Assembly (NCBI GenBank): GCA_907163375.1
Contig: CAJQUW010015620.1
Location: 124,001-188,000 of the forward strand
Source of the DNA: Prostheceraeus crozeri
Taxonomy: Eukaryota; Platyhelminthes; Polycladida; Euryleptidae
Length of the DNA stretch: 64,000 nt
Direction of reading: 5' to 3'
Both the position numbers and the translations under genes were made by a program. This document shows positions 35,394 to 44,130 of the stretch, piece by piece. The notes under the pieces were generated by a model, which was not told the DNA's origin, searched no databases, and worked only from the letters and a program-made list of their open reading frames with translations. The number at the start of each line of letters is the position of its first letter. Positions within the stretch are counted from its first letter, which is position 1.

Positions 35394-35822
35394 ATGAGTA
35401 ACATAAATGAGTTTTTGAAATTATATGGAACACAAACGACAACGAATTTCGACCTAAAGAAAATCGCTAATCGATTAGGAATAAAGAATTTTCATGTTCT
35501 AATGAGAAACGAATTACAATTCCTAAAAAATAGGTCATCAGGAACCTCCAGTTCCCGGAACAAAGTTCCATCAATAACTGTAAATTTCATAACAAATCTT
35601 CATACGTCAAATGAAAAAGGTGTACATTGGTCAGCAGGCGTTAAAAATCATCAGCAGAACTATTATTTTGATTCATACGGTTTGCCCCCTACAAATGAAG
35701 TAAAAGAATTACTTGGAACGGGAACATACAATACGTTTCAAATTCAAAAACCGGGAACAACTTATTGTGGACAATTATGTCTTTATTTTTATTTCAATTA
35801 CAAAAAGGAGTACCATTTCTAG
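35394..35822 (+). CDS. PRO: Polinton maturation protease (adenain-like cysteine protease)
   Basis: 142 residues from an ATG after an A/T-rich leader. The C48/C5-type catalytic layout is visible: GVHWSAG (His78), YYFDSYGLPP (Asp93) and TTYCGQLCLYFYF (Cys125, the Cys before Gly as in adenovirus protease). Length is close to the usual 140-200 residues. The family cleaves virion precursor proteins during assembly at (M/I/L)xGx-G sites, and the small virion-like protein at 39440-39895 has such a site (IRGNG). It lies first at the left end and converges with the integrase gene. Between them, at 35845-35915, is a two-copy repeat AAAGCGCCACCTAAAGGTT. Confidence 0.93.
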   Translation: MSNINEFLKLYGTQTTTNFDLKKIANRLGIKNFHVLMRNELQFLKNRSSGTSSSRNKVPSITVNFITNLHTSNEKGVHWSAGVKNHQQNYYFDSYGLPPTNEVKELLGTGTYNTFQIQKPGTTYCGQLCLYFYFNYKKEYHF

Positions 35823-35908
35823 ATATTATGTTAGAGTTAAACAATCTATAACTCAAGCGAAGCTAGCTAGCTAAAGCGCCACCTAAAGGTTAAAGCGCCA
35901 CCTAAAGG

Positions 35909-37264
35909 TTAAAGCTCTGTTTTCTGTAATTCATTTTGATAAAAAGGGCCTCTGATATCCTCATTATCTAAATCTTTAATTTCATAAGTAATCGGATAAC
36001 TTTGATTTATTTTGCAAACTTCAAATATTTCTTTAGTCCAATAGCCAACAAAGCCTTTTTCAAATTTGTTCTTATATTTAAATATTCTAACTCTATCTCC
36101 AATTTTAAATTTCGGCTTAAGTTTCTGCAAATTCGGATTACTCTCATTCAAATTATTATTTTCGTTCGAATAATTATTCTCGAATATTTTCTTTCGTATT
36201 AAATCAGGGTCGTCAGAAGCATTCTTTGGAGTTTCTTCAATACCAGAATGAACTTTATTATTGTACTGCTCTACAATTCCTGGTAATATCTTCAACCATT
36301 TCTGATTTCCTTGCTGAGTAAATTTCTTGAAAATTATATTTTTCAACGTCCGATTGAATCTTTCTATCACTATAGCTTTTCCTGCGTTTTCAGTTGAATA
36401 AACAGTTTCAAATAGTGGCTGAACGTTTCTGTTATAAAATTCCGACCCTTTATCAACAAACAATTTTTTTGGCTTTCTATTACTTTCTTTAAAGATTTCT
36501 TCAAACGCATATTTAACTGATAGACCACTTTTATTTTTTAAAGGTTTTACCCAAGCGTATCGTGTATATAAATCTATAACGGTCAATGCGTATTTATAAT
36601 CAGAATCATTCGGCATATGAATAAGATCAGCACTCCAAATATCATCTTTATTAAATACTTTTACTTTCAATAAATATTTAGGCCTTCTGTATTCTTTATG
36701 AATTTCAGACGCGTAGGTTCGAGCGTTGCTCTCAGACAGCTTTGCTGTCGTTTCATTTAAACCCTGACCGAATAATATTTTAGCTTGTAAAGCTTTCTTA
36801 ACAAACATTCTTTCAATTTTTTCTCTAAATGTAGGATTTTGAATAGTATCTAATTCTTGAATCATCTTCTTATCAGCTGCATGTCGAGAACTTAGATCAT
36901 GATTTCGATAAGCTAAATCATGCCTGTAAGCGGCGGCATCTACTCTATTTATTGGTTCTTCACCTGGTTTCGGATTATTATTCTCATCTAGTCTTATATC
37001 TAATCGAGTTCCTGGACCGGTATATGAATGACCAGGAAGATGTTTTTCTTTCGAATATTTACTCCAAATAAAGCCAGGAAAGTTTTCTAATGTTTTTTGT
37101 ATGTCACCACCGTAGGTAGTAGCCAAACTTTGTTTGTCGTCGTTATCTTCATAAATTTTACAATTTGAGTTTTTATTTTTGTTTAATAGATAATTCAATA
37201 AATCTAAATTAGAAATTTTTAATTTAATTAAATTTTCGGAATTTGTGGAATTTGCGGAATTCAT
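35909..37264 (-). CDS. INT: Polinton integrase with N-terminal PLA2-like domain
   Basis: 451 residues. C-terminal half: a retroviral-type rve integrase with the DDE triad Asp213 (WSADLIHMP), Asp271 (LFVDKGSEF) and Glu301 (VIERFNRTLKN), then an SH3-like tail (KFKIGDRVRIFKYKNKF). The N-terminal half (residues 74-140) reads LPGHSYTGPG, DAAAYRHDLAY, HAADKKMIQEL. This is a parvovirus VP1-type secreted phospholipase A2 fold signature with the calcium-loop YxGxG (81-85) and the HD..Y catalytic motif (115-119). The integrase inserts the element and makes the 6-bp duplication. PLA2 domains in parvoviruses breach endosomal membranes. Both sets of key residues are intact, so the fusion is not obviously decayed. 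An N-terminal HHCC zinc domain was not seen. Confidence 0.93.
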   Translation of the reverse strand: MNSANSTNSENLIKLKISNLDLLNYLLNKNKNSNCKIYEDNDDKQSLATTYGGDIQKTLENFPGFIWSKYSKEKHLPGHSYTGPGTRLDIRLDENNNPKPGEEPINRVDAAAYRHDLAYRNHDLSSRHAADKKMIQELDTIQNPTFREKIERMFVKKALQAKILFGQGLNETTAKLSESNARTYASEIHKEYRRPKYLLKVKVFNKDDIWSADLIHMPNDSDYKYALTVIDLYTRYAWVKPLKNKSGLSVKYAFEEIFKESNRKPKKLFVDKGSEFYNRNVQPLFETVYSTENAGKAIVIERFNRTLKNIIFKKFTQQGNQKWLKILPGIVEQYNNKVHSGIEETPKNASDDPDLIRKKIFENNYSNENNNLNESNPNLQKLKPKFKIGDRVRIFKYKNKFEKGFVGYWTKEIFEVCKINQSYPITYEIKDLDNEDIRGPFYQNELQKTEL

Positions 37265-37357
37265 TTTAAAAGATAAAAAAATTTAAAAGATAAAAAAAAT
37301 TTAAAAGATGAAATAAAATGAATGTTTTACCGAAAAGAACCAAAGGTTCTGAGGTTA

Positions 37358-37900
37358 TTACCTTATCATACTAGGACTTAGATATATTCCAGAACCATCT
37401 TTAGTTTCTTTAATTTCAATTAAATCATCAACATTGTGGAGAATATTTTTAAGAACTCGTTTTCCTTCATCAACTAATTTTAATTTACTAATAAAATTAT
37501 CTACTACTCCTTTTCCTTCAGGCGAAGCCCTGGAAGACATCTCCGTTGACCCATGAACCGATGTCCCTTCACCCCTAGCAACTTTCTCTAACTCTCTGTT
37601 ATGACGTTTTTGTTCTTCTAATGCTGCCTTCTCTGATTTATTTTTATTTACTGCTTGGACAATACCAGCTGTCCCACCTGCAACACTTCCTGCTGCAGCT
37701 ATGCCTTCTATTATTAGTGGAATTAATGGGAGAATCCCGCCATTCTTTTCTTCTTGTAATTGAATATTCTCTATCATTGGTTTACTTATGTAATACTTTT
37801 TTTTATTAATCGTAATAGTTTTAGGGGTATTTTTGTCAACAATATTACGTAATTTTAATTCAACAGTTTTATTATTAATATTACTTTTCGCTTGCGACAT
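37358..37900 (-). CDS. Small virion-like protein with hydrophobic Gly/Ala segment
   Basis: 180 residues. A basic N-terminal third (TVELKLRNIVDKN, ITINKKKYYISKP), then a hydrophobic Gly/Ala stretch (LPLIPLIIEGIAAAGSVAGG) followed by a charged helix (KSEKAALEEQKRHNRELEKV). The position between integrase and major capsid genes and the composition recall minor virion proteins of adenovirus-like elements (pX/pVI type), but no homology can be claimed by eye. A hairpin mini-element (37521-37566) lies in frame in the middle and encodes the SSRASPEGK stretch. Confidence 0.7.
   Translation of the reverse strand: MSQAKSNINNKTVELKLRNIVDKNTPKTITINKKKYYISKPMIENIQLQEEKNGGILPLIPLIIEGIAAAGSVAGGTAGIVQAVNKNKSEKAALEEQKRHNRELEKVARGEGTSVHGSTEMSSRASPEGKGVVDNFISKLKLVDEGKRVLKNILHNVDDLIEIKETKDGSGIYLSPSMIR
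37521..37566 (+). repeat. Hairpin mini-element, type A, in frame within a gene
   Basis: GGCGAAGCCC followed by TGGAAGACATCTCCG and ATGAACCGATGTCCC. GACATC pairs with GATGTC across an 18-base loop. Nearly the same sequence is at 39938-39997, and a shortened form is at 52667-52704. Here it does not break the host gene's reading frame. Confidence 0.85.
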
Positions 37901-38035
37901 TTTTAATAAAAAAATTTTAAGTTAAGAATTTAAAGTTATCAAAAAATTTAAATCTATTCTAGTTATGAAAAATTTTTAGTTAAGAATTTTTAAGTTAAGA
38001 ATTTTTAATCTATTCTAGTTATGAAAAAATTTTAA

Positions 38036-39370
38036 TTAGCCGATCCTAACCATCTTTCCATTAAGAACTTCAATAGAATATTTTGTATCTTCTAGCAATA
38101 AACCATAAGCCATCAATGAAGTTGTGGAATCTTTCTTTTCAATATTAATTGTTACATCACAACCATTTTTAATAATATCTTCTGATTGTGCACTTAAATC
38201 GAAACAGAAAATTGGATATAAATGTCTCCAATCTCCAGGAGTTAATTGTGGTTCAACTCCAAATTCTATACAAAGATTTCTATAAGAATCATATCCTTCC
38301 ATAAATTGATTATTGGTATCATCGAATCTTAATGGATCAATTGGATATCGAGTTTGATTTAATGAAACTTGTAAACTTCGAATTGTATTAATATGGAAGA
38401 TATTATTGTTCTTATCAAAACTTGGAGAATTATTTCTTTGAAATGTTAGTAATAAATATCTTGGAGTATTCGTAGTTCTAGTAAAATGCCAGTTAAATCT
38501 TTGTTCGGAAAAAGTTACTGAACTAGCAGTTCTCTTTAGAAAATTAACTGGAATTGGTTTGTTAGTATTTAATCTTTTTGCAATAGCTGTTTCAACCTCT
38601 AAACTAGGAGTAATATGCTTAATCCACCATTCAAGTCTATCAATTTTTAAATATGCTTTTTTCCCAGTCTTACCAAAAAAGATTAATTCATTATTTGCTG
38701 TACGATGAATTATTAATTTAAATTTTAATTGATATGATATTTTATCATAATCTAAATAACCGAATAATGGAGACAATGACCAATTTACTGTCTGTTTACT
38801 TTTTTTGTTAAATTCACGTCTTTCTTTATATGCTTCATTATTTGTTTTATTTAAATGTTTTGCAATATTTTCTACATCTTTCGCAATTCCTGCGGCATCT
38901 GTTCCAGCGTCAGTTAAATCATCAATAATTATACCATCATTAGTATCAGGAAACCAACCTTCGACTTTATACTTTTTATTATTTTCACCAATTATTACAA
39001 ATCTAAGCATTGTATCAATTACACCTGGGGAATCACTTATTGTTTCTATATTTTGAGTTGCAACATCTAAACGCATTTGTGCAAATAAACTTGGGAAAAA
39101 ATTATTCTCTAGTGTAATATTATCAGTATCTGGTAATGGTGTTGTAAAATTAGCATCACTATATAAAGAATATTCACAGTGTAAAAATGAATCAGGTAAA
39201 TATAAATAACTCTGCTGATTATCAACTTCAAAGATTAAATCTCCCCCAGTATTTACTCTACTGGAAGATCCGGGATTCATAGCAATTCTTATATAGTCAT
39301 TCTTTTTTTGATTATAACTGACGAACGGAGGATCGTCTAATTTAAATTTATTTTCGATAAGCGAAGACAT
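38036..39370 (-). CDS. MCP: Polinton major capsid protein (double jelly-roll)
   Basis: 444 residues, the usual length. It shows the strand-rich pattern of Polinton hexon-like proteins: PGSSSRVNTGGDLIFEVDNQ and LYLPDSFLHCEYSLYSD near the N-terminus. The signature NNFFPSLFAQMRLDVATQNI and DSPGVIDTMLRFV follows, then second-barrel elements IDRLEWWIKHITPSL, GDWRHLYPIFCFDLSAQ and TSLMAYGLLLEDTKY. It would form pseudo-hexameric trimers of an icosahedral shell. It is transcribed leftwards with the adjacent small virion-like proteins. The start follows a short A-rich leader. Intact. Assignment rests on recognisable family motifs. Confidence 0.93.
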   Translation of the reverse strand: MSSLIENKFKLDDPPFVSYNQKKNDYIRIAMNPGSSSRVNTGGDLIFEVDNQQSYLYLPDSFLHCEYSLYSDANFTTPLPDTDNITLENNFFPSLFAQMRLDVATQNIETISDSPGVIDTMLRFVIIGENNKKYKVEGWFPDTNDGIIIDDLTDAGTDAAGIAKDVENIAKHLNKTNNEAYKERREFNKKSKQTVNWSLSPLFGYLDYDKISYQLKFKLIIHRTANNELIFFGKTGKKAYLKIDRLEWWIKHITPSLEVETAIAKRLNTNKPIPVNFLKRTASSVTFSEQRFNWHFTRTTNTPRYLLLTFQRNNSPSFDKNNNIFHINTIRSLQVSLNQTRYPIDPLRFDDTNNQFMEGYDSYRNLCIEFGVEPQLTPGDWRHLYPIFCFDLSAQSEDIIKNGCDVTINIEKKDSTTSLMAYGLLLEDTKYSIEVLNGKMVRIG

Positions 39371-39439
39371 TTTTATAAGAAATAATTTGACTTTTTGTTT
39401 TTCTCACAGATAGAAAAAAAATTTTTACTAAATATAATT

Positions 39440-39895
39440 TTAGAATTTTGCTAGACCAGCTCCGCTATTAATGCCATTACCTCTTATTTCTTCAATTGTT
39501 TTTTCATTTTGTTTACTATCACCCTCTACAGCTATGTTAGCAATTTTGTTTTTTGTTTCATCTGAAAGTTTTTTTAATTTTTTTAGTTCTTCAGAATCAT
39601 TCCTAAGTTTACGAATAGCTTCTAGTTGTTTTAATTCGTTTTGTGATTTAACAGCATTTGATATTGCACTAGCTGTACTACCTATAGCAGCTGCTCCTTT
39701 TGCAGCAGATGTAATCAAATCTTTATTATTTTTAATTAAGTTAACGATACTACCAATACCAGAAAAGATACCATCCCCTTCTGTTCCGACTGTTTCTCTA
39801 TTATCATAATGGTAAACCGGATTCATACGTGGTTCATGAGAAATTTTTTGATTTGAAGCAAAATGTTTAAGATTGTGTTTATAAATTATAGGCAT
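39440..39895 (-). CDS. Small virion-like protein with adenain-type cleavage site
   Basis: 151 residues. A basic N-terminus, then GDGIFSGIGSIVNLIKNN and an Ala/Gly/Ser-rich amphipathic segment (ITSAAKGAAAIGSTASAISN), a Lys/Glu coiled helix (KLRNDSEELKKLKKLSDE), and a C-terminus with IRGNG (137-141) that fits the adenovirus protease consensus (M/I/L)xGx-G. The layout resembles adenovirus pVI, a membrane-lytic internal capsid protein processed by the protease, but this is inference from composition. It is directly upstream of the major capsid gene on the same strand. Confidence 0.72.
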   Translation of the reverse strand: MPIIYKHNLKHFASNQKISHEPRMNPVYHYDNRETVGTEGDGIFSGIGSIVNLIKNNKDLITSAAKGAAAIGSTASAISNAVKSQNELKQLEAIRKLRNDSEELKKLKKLSDETKNKIANIAVEGDSKQNEKTIEEIRGNGINSGAGLAKF

Positions 39896-39898
39896 TTT

Positions 39899-40189
39899 TT
39901 AGGAATAAATTTGACTTTTTGGGAAAAATATAAATACGGGTGAAGCGCGAAGCGCGAAGCCCTGGGAGACATCTCCGTTGACCCATGAACCGATGTCCAT
40001 TATAAAAAAAAATGTTTGTTTTTTGTTCTTAACTTTTGCAGATTGCGTTTTTGGTTTAACTTTATCAGGAACCAAACCTGCATCAATAATTCTTTTTATT
40101 CTATGATTTTCTTTCATAATATTTCTTTCTTTTATTAGCTCTTCTAATTGTTTAATTCTTTTAAAATTATTAGCTCTAATTTTATCCAT
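39899..40189 (-). pseudogene. Truncated, inverted duplicate of the 49-kb Polinton gene
   Basis: 96-codon frame starting MDKIRANNFKRIKQLEELIK and KERNIMKENH, nearly identical to the first 35 residues of the plus-strand gene at 49052 (MDKVRADNFKRIKQLDELIK). After about residue 55 the sequence leaves the family and reads through a type A hairpin mini-element (39938-39997). A partial gene copy was moved to the other half of the Polinton in the opposite orientation and then lost its body. A small functional peptide cannot be ruled out. Confidence 0.8.
39938..39997 (+). repeat. Hairpin mini-element, type A, with expanded GAAGCGC repeat
   Basis: GGGTGAAGCGCGAAGCGCGA precedes the same core seen at 37521 (GACATCTCCGTTGACCCATG ending CGATGTCC). 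The leading hairpin arm is tandemly expanded. A similar expansion (GCTTCGCGCTTCGCCC) occurs at 44150-44166. Confidence 0.85.
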
Positions 40190-40320
40190 TTTTAAAATTA
40201 TATACTTTTATATACTTTTATATATTTATATTTTTGTATTTTTTAAATTATATTTATATTTTTTATGATTCTTATTTTTTGTAGGTAAAAAATATTTAAG
40301 TTAATATTTACAATACTCGT

Positions 40321-41208
40321 TTAAGATTTACGTTTGTGAATGGACAACAACTTCGAGATAACTTTATTAATTGACTGTTGCACTTTATCTATTGCGTCAA
40401 GCAGCGTGTGATGTACTTTAATTTCTTTTCTATTAACTTGCATTTTCTGCTGATTAATCTTCAACGCCGTTTTAAGAGCATTTAACTTAATTTTAAGAAC
40501 ATCTAATTGTCTTTTAACAGCATCTAACTGTTCTTTATTTTCTTTAGAGTTTTCTTGTAAATTTTTCTTTAATTCATTTTCTAAATTGATTTTAAGAGTT
40601 TTCATTTTATCAACTTTTTCATTAAGTGAGTTTACTTCATTTATTATTCTATTCATCTTTTTCATTTGTTGAGTAATTTTAGAACTTAATTCATCAACAC
40701 TTTTTTGGAATGTAGTTTGTAACTGCTTTAAATTTTTTTTAATTCTTTCAGGTAGTTTTTCTATTTCATCTTCTAATTGTTCTTTTAACATTTTTATCTG
40801 ATGTTTATTTTTAATGACTGCAGATTTTAAATTTAAAGAAAGTAATATTAAAATTTTTGATTGTTCTGAAATCTTTTTAAATAGTTTTGCTATATCTGCT
40901 TCTAGCTCTCTATCCTTTTTATCAAGTTTTAATAATTTTTCGTTTAATGATTTATCATTAAGTTTAAGCAACTTTAATTCATTCATCAGTGGAACCAAAA
41001 CATCGTTTATATATTTTTCTTTTAATTCATTGATTTGCGTATCAACATATTGTTTATTTGTTAACTCTGTATTTTGTTGTGGAAGAATAGAAAGATGCAA
41101 TGGACCAGATAAAACGTCTCCAGTTTTCATAATATAATTTTCTATCTCTATTTCTAATTCACGATTATTCGGGATATATGCACCTCCACCAACATTTGGT
41201 AACATCAT
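40321..41208 (-). CDS. Fibre-like coiled-coil protein
   Basis: 295 residues from the MMLPNVGGGAYIPNNR start, which directly follows a purine-rich leader. An in-frame upstream extension rich in Tyr/Phe is AT-derived and unlikely. The N-terminus has MKTGDVLSGPLHLSI, then NTELTNKQYVDTQINELK, the arrangement (G..LsGpL.L....A..KqYVD) widespread at the start of phage and viral tail-fibre proteins. The remainder is continuous heptad-type coiled coil (Leu/Ile/Lys/Glu). A trimeric spike on the capsid is the likely role. No receptor-binding globular head is visible, since it ends in coiled coil. The neighbouring tandem array of ATACATAAATTATAAAA at about 41255-41350 separates it from the divergent zinc-finger gene. 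Confidence 0.7.
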   Translation of the reverse strand: MMLPNVGGGAYIPNNRELEIEIENYIMKTGDVLSGPLHLSILPQQNTELTNKQYVDTQINELKEKYINDVLVPLMNELKLLKLNDKSLNEKLLKLDKKDRELEADIAKLFKKISEQSKILILLSLNLKSAVIKNKHQIKMLKEQLEDEIEKLPERIKKNLKQLQTTFQKSVDELSSKITQQMKKMNRIINEVNSLNEKVDKMKTLKINLENELKKNLQENSKENKEQLDAVKRQLDVLKIKLNALKTALKINQQKMQVNRKEIKVHHTLLDAIDKVQQSINKVISKLLSIHKRKS

Positions 41209-41254
41209 TTTTAAACAATAAAAATAAAATTTTTTCTGATTATAAAAAATACAT

Positions 41255-41352
41255 AAATTATAAAAATACATAAATTATAAAAATACATAAATTATAAAAA
41301 TACATAAATTATAAAAATACATAAATTATAAAAATACATAAATTATAAAAAA
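41255..41352. repeat. 17-bp tandem repeat between divergent genes
   Basis: Six to seven copies of AATACATAAATTATAAA separate the leftward and rightward gene blocks of the Polinton. This is the only divergent boundary in the interior, so it is the natural place for a bidirectional promoter. Confidence 0.85.
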
Positions 41353-41381
41353 TAAAATTTTTCCTAATAAAAATAAAAAAA

Positions 41382-42260
41382 ATGGAAATGACTCAAATTT
41401 GTCAAGTTTGCAATATGCGTTTTTTAAATCAAACACTATTATATTCTCATATGAAAAACACACCATGTGGTATGCATATGAATCAATTTCAACCTAATAA
41501 TAGTATTCAACCTAATAATAGTATTCAGAATAATATTCAACCTAATAATAGTATTCAGTATAATAATATTCAATCAGAGCAACCATTACAAAGATTAAAG
41601 CATTTATTTATTTCAGATAAAGAACAAAATCTTTATACTGCTAGAATAAATACACCTAGGCAAAATAATAATAATCCTTTTGTTCAAAATAATAATGTAG
41701 CACAAAATAATCCTTTTGTTCAAAATAATAATAATGTAGCTCAAAATAATAATGTAGCTCAAAATAATTATATTGATAAAAATAATAATGTAGCTCAAAA
41801 TAATTATATTGATAAAAATCAATTTGTTGAAAGTAATAACAAAAAAATATGTTCCGGATGTAATAAAAATATAACATCAAAAAATTTTGCACGTCATTTA
41901 AAATTATGCGAACAAACAGAAGAGGTTAAAAAAAATAAAAAAGATAAATTAAAAGATCAGTTATGCCGTAATTGTAATAAATATTTTACAATTCAAGGAA
42001 TTACTAATCATTATAATTCTTGTATAAGTTCTACAAGACAATGTACAAGTTGTCAAATTACTAAACCTAAGACAGAGTTTTATGATAGTAAATATCAGTG
42101 TAAGGATTGTTTAAAAGAAAAAGTTAAATGTAGAGGTTGTCAAAAAATTATATTAAAGAAAAATTTTCAGCGACATGTAACACTATGTCCAAAACTTAAT
42201 CAACATAATAATAATTTATGTCAAAATAATAATTTATGTCAAAATAATAATTTATATTAG
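41382..42260 (+). CDS. Multi-zinc-finger protein with Asn-rich repeats
   Basis: 292 residues. N-terminal C2H2-like finger (ICQVCNMRFLNQTLLYSHMK), a long Asn/Gln-rich low-complexity stretch (QPNNSIQ and NNVAQNN repeats, about residues 36-150), then C2HC-type fingers: KKICSGCNKNITSKNFARHL ending LC, LCRNCNKYFTIQGITNHYN, RQCTSCQITKPK with CKDC, and VKCRGCQKII with FQRHVTLC. Such short repeated zinc ribbons occur in some Polinton and giant-virus genes and probably bind nucleic acid. The low-complexity part has expanded by AATAAT slippage. First gene of the rightward block. No known name. Confidence 0.75.
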   Translation: MEMTQICQVCNMRFLNQTLLYSHMKNTPCGMHMNQFQPNNSIQPNNSIQNNIQPNNSIQYNNIQSEQPLQRLKHLFISDKEQNLYTARINTPRQNNNNPFVQNNNVAQNNPFVQNNNNVAQNNNVAQNNYIDKNNNVAQNNYIDKNQFVESNNKKICSGCNKNITSKNFARHLKLCEQTEEVKKNKKDKLKDQLCRNCNKYFTIQGITNHYNSCISSTRQCTSCQITKPKTEFYDSKYQCKDCLKEKVKCRGCQKIILKKNFQRHVTLCPKLNQHNNNLCQNNNLCQNNNLY

Positions 42261-42261
42261 T

Positions 42262-42400
42262 ATTTCAACTAAAATAGTTGTATTTCAACTAAAATAGTTG
42301 TATTTCAAGTAAAATAGTTGTATTTCAACTAAAATAATCTTATATATATTAAAATATTATTTTTTATAAAGAATAAAATATTATTTTATTAAAATATTCT
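42262..42400. repeat. 20-bp tandem repeat, four copies
   Basis: GTATTTCAACTAAAATAGTT repeats at 42260-42340, one copy with AAGT for AACT, followed by (A)ATATTATTTT-rich sequence. Just downstream of the zinc-finger stop. Confidence 0.85.
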
Positions 42401-42404
42401 TAAG

Positions 42405-42532
42405 CATTCCGGAAGAGAGGAGAGGTTCGGAACATACTTCTTTTGAGTATAGGAACAAAAAGTCCGACACATTCCGGAGGTTCTACAGAGGTTAAAAACA
42501 CTCATAAGAGTGTAAGAATGCGAGTCCGGAAT
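42405..42532. other. Two tandem structured-RNA-like units
   Basis: Units 42405-42469 and 42470-42532 share CATTCCGGA at the start, AGAGGTT in the middle and AGTCCG at the end, but little else. Each has a central hairpin: ATACT/AGTAT in the first, ACACTC/GAGTGT in the second. One pair differs as T-A versus C-G, a compensatory change. In the second unit ATTCCGGA pairs with TCCGGAAT across the whole unit. GC content is well above the surrounding DNA. It lies just upstream of the second ATPase. It could be a noncoding RNA, a cis-acting RNA or a binding-site array. Confidence 0.5.
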
Positions 42533-42576
42533 TAAAAAAAATAATAATTCCTAAATTTTTATTTTAAAAATAATAA

Positions 42577-44074
42577 ATGAATAAAAGCGAAAATTTGGAA
42601 GATTTATATTCACCGGTTTTAATTAAAAGTGATAAAAGTAATAAAAGTAATAAAAGTAATCTAAGTCGTCATAAATCTCTTAATGCAATAAACGAAATAA
42701 TAAATAATTATATGAATAACACTGAGTTTCAAGATACACTAACCCCTCAAGAACCGAATCTCAAAGATATTAATAATATTGTAGATAATCCTATATATAA
42801 TACTAGATATAATAATAATATAGATAAAAATATATATAATAATATAGATAAAAATACATATAATAAAAGATATTTAGAGACACTACCCCCTAATTCATCT
42901 CTTAATAAAAAAATACCACAATCAGATCTTACACGTCTTTGGAATTTTTTAAAATTTCATTGTATAAAAATATTGTTAGCATGTATTTTAATATTTTTTA
43001 TTTATCATCTTGTTATATGTATTGGAAATCAATGGGGTTACTTTCTAACAGAGGAACAAAAGAGAATAATTTTTTATAATCAAGAAAAAAAAACTTTTGA
43101 AGGATGGAAGACTGAGGAAGATAAGATTAAGGATAAAACTAATAATAAAAATATTAAACAGGGTAAAATGTATCAAGAAAATTTACATTTCATTGTTTAC
43201 GGTAAAACTGGAAGTGGTAAGACTACGTTTATTAAAAAATATATAAACCAATATTATAAGGATGAAACAAAAGTACATATTTTTTGTATGCATACTTCTG
43301 AATGGCCAACTTTTACAAACGTCTATAATGATAAACAATTAGATGAGTTACAAGATATGGAAAGTTTTGCTGGTACACCTGAAAATAAATCTTTATTAAT
43401 TTTAGATGATGTTGCAAGTTTATCAAAACAAAAAAATATGTCAAATATTTACAAAAGGAAGACATCAAAATATTCAAATAGTTGTATTAGCTCATAAAGC
43501 TTGTGATGTAGATAATAAGATTAGAGAAAACATTCAAACATTTTTTACAACTACACAAAATAATGCAGCATTCTTTAATGATATTAATAAAAATTATAAA
43601 ATGAATATGCCTTTATCATATTATACACATCATAAATATGGAATAATACGTGTTGACACCATAAGTGAACATATGCAAGTATATGATAAAGATTTAAATA
43701 TATTAGTAGATACTGAACATGAAATCTATAATAACTCTCAAGATTTTGATATTAGAATGTATGCAAATACAAAACATTTATCAAATCAAGTTATAGAACA
43801 AATAATTATCTTTTTAGAGTCTGAAGCAAAAGTACCACTAAAAATTATTCCTGATACATTTTATTTTTATTTTGATCATTATTTAAATACAAAATTTGAT
43901 ATACCAATACCAAAAAGATTACAAGATCATGAAACATTAAACTATTTAAAAATTGCAATAAATGATGTTAGAAACGGTTTAAGAAAAGCAACACCAATAA
44001 TAACTGATGTTAAATCTACATTTTCTGATGCCAAATCTACATTTGATGAAGCAAAAAAACATATAATGATATAA
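42577..44074 (+). pseudogene. Second P-loop ATPase with N-terminal membrane anchor, one frameshift
   Basis: First frame 42577-43497: an Asn/Asp-rich N-terminus, a strong transmembrane segment at residues 129-149 (IKILLACILIFFIYHLVICI), Walker A GKTGSGKT at 209-216, Walker B LLILDD at 273-278. The frame goes off at a run of seven A near 43430-43436. An overlapping frame (to 44074) continues with FTKGRHQNIQIVVLAHKACD, the GRH and sensor-like region of A32/FtsK-HerA packaging ATPases, followed by about 150 more residues. One base in the homopolymer accounts for the shift. This is not the canonical Polinton ATPase, which lies intact at 50998-51804. The anchor could place this motor at a membrane. 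Its role is unknown. Confidence 0.82.
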
Positions 44075-44130
44075 AACCATTAATAAATGGTGTAAGTGAA
44101 ATACTTAATAATTAAACAAATTTATCATAA

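Noticed and set aside
40321-41271. Longer start of the fibre-like gene at 41271
   Set aside because: The extra 21 residues are Tyr/Phe-rich translation of AT-rich leader. The MMLPNVGG start follows an A-rich leader like the neighbouring Polinton genes.
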